Positions 22,011 through 24,991 of a stretch of DNA of 24,991 nt are shown here, piece by piece. The notes beneath the pieces are model-generated. The model made no database searches. It had not been told where the DNA came from and was given only the letters and a program-made list of their open reading frames with translations. Source of the stretch: JBBKWQ01 sp037969115 (GTDB lineage Bacteria; Actinomycetota; Acidimicrobiia; Acidimicrobiales; Ilumatobacteraceae); the NCBI GenBank assembly GCA_037969115.1, contig JBBKWQ010000340.1, forward strand, positions 1-24,991. The letters run 5' to 3'. Numbering within the stretch: the stretch's first letter is position 1; the number at the start of each line of letters is the position of its first letter. Made by a program: the position numbers and the translations under genes.

Positions 22011-23366
22011 ATGACTGAATCAGAGGCACGGCCTGGTGGCCGTTCACGCGGGCCACGCGGTCGCGGACGTAACCGAAGCGACGACCGGCCACGAGGCAAC
22101 GATCGCAACTCGAGGCGCTACAGCGAGCCCGACACGGGGCCGGCACGGAGCGGCAACCTCACGTCGATCAACGCGCTGCCGCCAGTCGAGCCACCCACCG
22201 GGTTTTTCGCCCTCGGCGTGCCTGAGCGCATCGACAACGGCCTTGCGGCCTGTGGGTTCGCGCAGCCGTTCGCAATCCAGACCGAAGCAGTGCCCATCGC
22301 CATGCAGGGTCGCGACGTGTGCGGCCGGGCGCAGACCGGGTCCGGCAAGACGCTCGCGTTCGGCGTGCCGATGCTGGCGCGCATCACCGACAAGGCCGTG
22401 CCCAGAAAGCCGCTCGGGCTGGTGCTCGTTCCCACCCGCGAACTCGCAGTGCAGGTGGCCGAAGTACTCGAACCGGTCGCCAGCCAGGCCGACATGCGCG
22501 TGCTCGCCGTGTACGGCGGTGCGAGCCGGCATCAGCAGATCGAAGAACTCGACAAGGGCGTCGAACTCGTCGTGGCAACCCCGCTGCGCCTGATCGACCT
22601 GTTGAAGTCCGGCGAGGTCGATGTCGGGTCCGTTCAGGTCGTGTGCCTCGACGAGGCCGACCGCATGGCCGACGACGGGTTCACGCCACAGGTCGAGTGG
22701 ATCCTGAGGCACTGCACCGGTCGCAACCAGACCATGCTGTTCTCGGCCACCCTCGACGGCGACGTCGGCCACCTGATCAGGGCATATCTGAAAGACCCGA
22801 TCGAGGTGGCGATCGACGCTGCCGATGACACGGTCGGCACGATGCACCATCTCTTCCTGGCGGCGCACCACATGGACAAAGATCGCGTGGTGGGTGCAAT
22901 CGGGCAAGGTATCCCCAAGGTTCTCGTGTTCTGCCAGACCAAGCGCCTGTGCGACCGCGTCTCGCGTGGGTTGCAGGATCTGGGGGTCGTGGCCGCCGCC
23001 ATTCATGGCGATCTGCAACAGAAGGCGCGCGAGCGCGCCCTCCAGCGGTTCGCCGAGGGCAAGCTGGCGATGCTCGTCGCCACCGATGTGGCAGCTCGGG
23101 GTATCGACATCGACGACATCGGTGCGGTGATCCACTACGAGCCGGCCAAGGACAGCAAGGACTACCTCCACCGTTCGGGCCGCACCGCCCGGGCCGGTCG
23201 TGACGGCTGGGCCGTCACGCTGGTGGAGTACAACCAGCACACCCAGATGCGGATCCTGCAGCGCGCACTGCGGTTGCCGAACGAACCCGCGATCGAGGTG
23301 TTCAGCAACAACCCGAACCTCCACGACCTGTCGCTGTTCCATGCCGACGCCGTCACCACGACGTGA
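22011..23366 (+). CDS. DEAD-box ATP-dependent RNA helicase
   Basis: A 451-residue RNA helicase for ATP-driven RNA remodelling such as ribosome assembly or mRNA decay. After an Arg/Gly/Asn-rich tail (about residues 8-36) come the Q motif (Q90, FAQPFAIQTEAVP), motif I AQTGSGKT (107-114), PTREL (141-145) and the DEAD box D214-E-A-D217. SAT (245-247), FCQTKR, then ATDVAARGIDI and HRSGRTARAGRDG of motifs IV-VI follow. The TPGR motif reads TPLR (residues 190-193). The C-terminus is short, with no extra RNA-binding domain. It is divergent from the leuA leader and followed 22 bases later by a lipoprotein gene that is probably cotranscribed. Similarity to RhlE-type proteins is general; no specific name is warranted. 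Confidence 0.95.
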   Translation: MTESEARPGGRSRGPRGRGRNRSDDRPRGNDRNSRRYSEPDTGPARSGNLTSINALPPVEPPTGFFALGVPERIDNGLAACGFAQPFAIQTEAVPIAMQGRDVCGRAQTGSGKTLAFGVPMLARITDKAVPRKPLGLVLVPTRELAVQVAEVLEPVASQADMRVLAVYGGASRHQQIEELDKGVELVVATPLRLIDLLKSGEVDVGSVQVVCLDEADRMADDGFTPQVEWILRHCTGRNQTMLFSATLDGDVGHLIRAYLKDPIEVAIDAADDTVGTMHHLFLAAHHMDKDRVVGAIGQGIPKVLVFCQTKRLCDRVSRGLQDLGVVAAAIHGDLQQKARERALQRFAEGKLAMLVATDVAARGIDIDDIGAVIHYEPAKDSKDYLHRSGRTARAGRDGWAVTLVEYNQHTQMRILQRALRLPNEPAIEVFSNNPNLHDLSLFHADAVTTT

Positions 23367-23388
23367 GTTGAGGTCGCGCCGAGACCAG

Positions 23389-24426
23389 ATGCGGCGGATC
23401 ATCAGGATCAGCGTCGGCGTGACCGTGGCGTCGGCGTTCGCCGTGGCGTGTGGCGGATCAGCGTCCGAGGGTATCGACTCACCCGTCGACACCGTGGAGA
23501 CGTCCGTCGATGTCGACGACTCGGGCGCCGACGCGAGTGCTCTCGAAGCTGAGTCGACCGGATCGACCGATTCGGTCGACGCTGAACCGACGACCGTGGC
23601 ACCGCCGACCAGCGGCATCGTCACGGTGAGCGTCCGGGTTCCGTCGAGCGAACTCGACGAGACGATGTCGATCGAGCTGGCCGACCTCGAAGGCGCCGAC
23701 CCCGTCGAACGATTCGCGGCGTGCACCGGATTGCAGGTCGCGGACGCGAGCACGTACACGGTTGCGATCACCGACACAGAGTCGACGGGCCGCGTGACGT
23801 CGTTCCAGTTGCTTGCCGACGAAGCCATCGACGGGCCCGGCGTCTACGCAGCCACGATCCGCGTGGTCGATCGCGGAACGAGCCTCGAGAGTCGCGGCGA
23901 CCTGACGCTCGACTCGGGTGGTCGGTCGGGGCGCTTCGATGCGGAGACGAGCGACGGAACGGTGGTCGTGGGAGCGTTCGACTGCCACGGTTCTGACGAG
24001 ATCGGCGTCGAGGTCGACACGGGACCAGCCGACGGTGTGCTCGACAGTGTCGAATTCTCCGCTCGCGTTCGCACCGAGAGCAGGGCTCTGGTGGTGTCGG
24101 TGGCGGCCGGACCCGACACGATTGCCGCCAACCCCGACGCGATCTCGTGTTCTGGAGAGCCGTTCGCCGCCGGTGAGATCTACATGGTGAAGATCGATGG
24201 CGTTTTCGACAACTCGATCGGTCAAGTCGAAACGGCGATCATCGAGTCGGATGCAGCGGTCGCCGATGCGAGCGAATTCGCAGGCACCGTCCGGCTGGTG
24301 GTGTTGGGCGTCGAATACGAATCGACGACCGCGACGATCGTGCTCAACGACGACCAGAAGTCGGGCATCTTCTCGGGTACGACGTCCGCCGGCGTCGACC
24401 TCGAAGGCGCGTTCCGCTGCACATGA
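23389..24426 (+). CDS. secreted lipoprotein with a duplicated two-cysteine domain
   Basis: I do not recognise a named family. The 345-residue protein has a lipoprotein signal (MRRIIRISVGVTVASAFAVA then C21), a low-complexity Ser/Asp/Glu/Thr spacer to about residue 75 typical of surface lipoproteins, and two tandem beta-rich domains. Domain 1 (about 76-201) has C112 and C199; domain 2 (about 204-345) has C254 and C344. Each ends in a similar motif, SGRFDAETSDGTVVVGAFDC and SGIFSGTTSAGVDLEGAFRC, showing an internal duplication with a likely disulfide in each. The ATG at 23389 was chosen because the signal peptide starts there. It lies 22 bases after the helicase stop and ends 16 bases before the convergent leuD. 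A binding or sensor role at the cell surface is a guess. Confidence 0.8.
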   Translation: MRRIIRISVGVTVASAFAVACGGSASEGIDSPVDTVETSVDVDDSGADASALEAESTGSTDSVDAEPTTVAPPTSGIVTVSVRVPSSELDETMSIELADLEGADPVERFAACTGLQVADASTYTVAITDTESTGRVTSFQLLADEAIDGPGVYAATIRVVDRGTSLESRGDLTLDSGGRSGRFDAETSDGTVVVGAFDCHGSDEIGVEVDTGPADGVLDSVEFSARVRTESRALVVSVAAGPDTIAANPDAISCSGEPFAAGEIYMVKIDGVFDNSIGQVETAIIESDAAVADASEFAGTVRLVVLGVEYESTTATIVLNDDQKSGIFSGTTSAGVDLEGAFRCT

Positions 24427-24442
24427 TCGGTCGAGCGGCGCG

Positions 24443-24991
24443 TCAGCGTTGCATCCAGGCCGGCCGCGACATCTCGTACTCGTCGATCTGATCGGCATGA
24501 TTCATGGTGATTCCGATGTCGTCGAGTCCTTCGAGGAAACGATGTTGTGTCGGGGCGTCGATCGGAAACGGCTCGGTGAGCGCGATCGCTGGCACCTCGA
24601 CCATCAACCGCTCCATGTCGACGACGATCTCGGTGTCGGGGTCGGCCTCGATGGCGGCCCAGATCGCCTCGACCGCCGGCTCGGGAAGCACCACCGGGAT
24701 CAGCCCGTTCTTCGTGCAGTTGTTGCGGAAGATGTCGGAGAAGCTCGGGGCGATCACCGCATCGAAACCGTACTGCTGTATGGCCCAGACGGCATGTTCG
24801 CGACTCGATCCCACGCCGAAGGAAGGTCCGGCGACGAGCACACTCGCGCCGGCGTAGCGTTCGTCGTTCAGGACGAAGTCACGGTCGTCCCGCCACGTCG
24901 AGAACAGCCCCTTCTCGAAACCCGTGCGCTCGACCCGTTTGAGCCAATCGGCGGGAATGATCTGGTCGGTGTCGACATCGCTGCGCTTCAG
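24443..24991 (-). CDS. leuD: 3-isopropylmalate dehydratase small subunit LeuD (5' end beyond window)
   Basis: LeuD pairs with LeuC to isomerise 2-isopropylmalate to 3-isopropylmalate in leucine synthesis. The visible 182 residues are nearly the whole protein. From the right edge it reads LKRSDVDTDQIIPADWLKRV, then ERTGFEKGLFSTWRDDRDF and GPSFGVGSSREHAVWAIQQY (the swivelling-domain substrate motif). FSDIFRNNCTKNGLIPVVLP follows, and it ends SRPAWMQR. Only about 15 N-terminal residues should be missing. The ATG at 24841 is internal and is not the start. leuC is expected just upstream, outside the window. It is on the same strand as leuA but separated from it by the helicase and lipoprotein genes. 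Confidence 0.96.
   Translation of the reverse strand: MKRSDVDTDQIIPADWLKRVERTGFEKGLFSTWRDDRDFVLNDERYAGASVLVAGPSFGVGSSREHAVWAIQQYGFDAVIAPSFSDIFRNNCTKNGLIPVVLPEPAVEAIWAAIEADPDTEIVVDMERLMVEVPAIALTEPFPIDAPTQHRFLEGLDDIGITMNHADQIDEYEMSRPAWMQR

Noticed and set aside
22044..23828. Long minus-strand open frame of 594 codons opposite the helicase and lipoprotein genes.
   Set aside because: It is the complement of strongly supported DEAD-box motifs and shows no recognisable domain.

Overview
The window looks like chromosomal DNA of a high-GC actinobacterium, most likely Acidimicrobiia (Ilumatobacter-like). This is inferred from GC-rich third codon positions, the mnmA / B12-independent methionine-synthase-like / ligA neighbourhood also seen in mycobacteria, long-form SerA and LeuA enzymes, and many TANNNT -10 boxes lying 6-9 nt before start codons, the actinobacterial leaderless-mRNA layout. 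The taxon is inference. No phage, IS element, CRISPR array, tRNA or rRNA was seen, and no stretch over 300 bases lacks a gene.

Layout. 1-998: mnmA, whose first ~189 bases are inverted relative to the rest. 1019-1561: MOSC protein. 1591-3345 (-): EamA transporter and an unrecognised membrane protein. 3525-6749 (+): methionine-synthase-like protein and ligA. 6815-10405 (-): PPOX flavoprotein, ASCH protein, enoyl-CoA-hydratase-like protein, gpsA and a single-pass membrane protein. 10496-12880 (+): PASTA receptor kinase with a degenerate catalytic core (probable pseudokinase). 12939-13835 (+): MFE-2-like SDR, convergent with an SCP2 protein (13881-14366, -). 14402-16248 (-): OSBS/N-acylamino-acid racemase-like enolase-superfamily enzyme coupled to a GNAT protein. 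16384-17946 (+): serA. 17981-19486 (-): a PEP-mutase-family pseudogene, pyrF and a small ferredoxin. 19594-20016 (-): membrane-anchored sunset-type protein. 20058-21752 (-): leuA with a leader region up to 21939. 22011-24426 (+): DEAD-box helicase and a lipoprotein. 24443-24991 (-): leuD, running off the edge.

The clearest regulatory system is upstream of leuA. It holds a promoter, a leaderless 14-residue leader peptide with four consecutive Leu codons, a 10-bp hairpin starting at the leader stop codon, and a GC-rich hairpin followed by a T-rich run. Together these are the parts of a leucine-responsive ribosome-mediated attenuator. leuA and leuD, plus serA, gpsA, pyrF, ligA and mnmA, make the window mostly housekeeping metabolism.

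Oddities worth checking are the mnmA inversion, the PASTA pseudokinase, a chain of three overlapping five-codon minigenes made by 14-bp repeats before the ferredoxin start, a 13-bp tandem repeat that supplies the stop codons of two convergent genes, and the internally deleted PEP-mutase-family gene.
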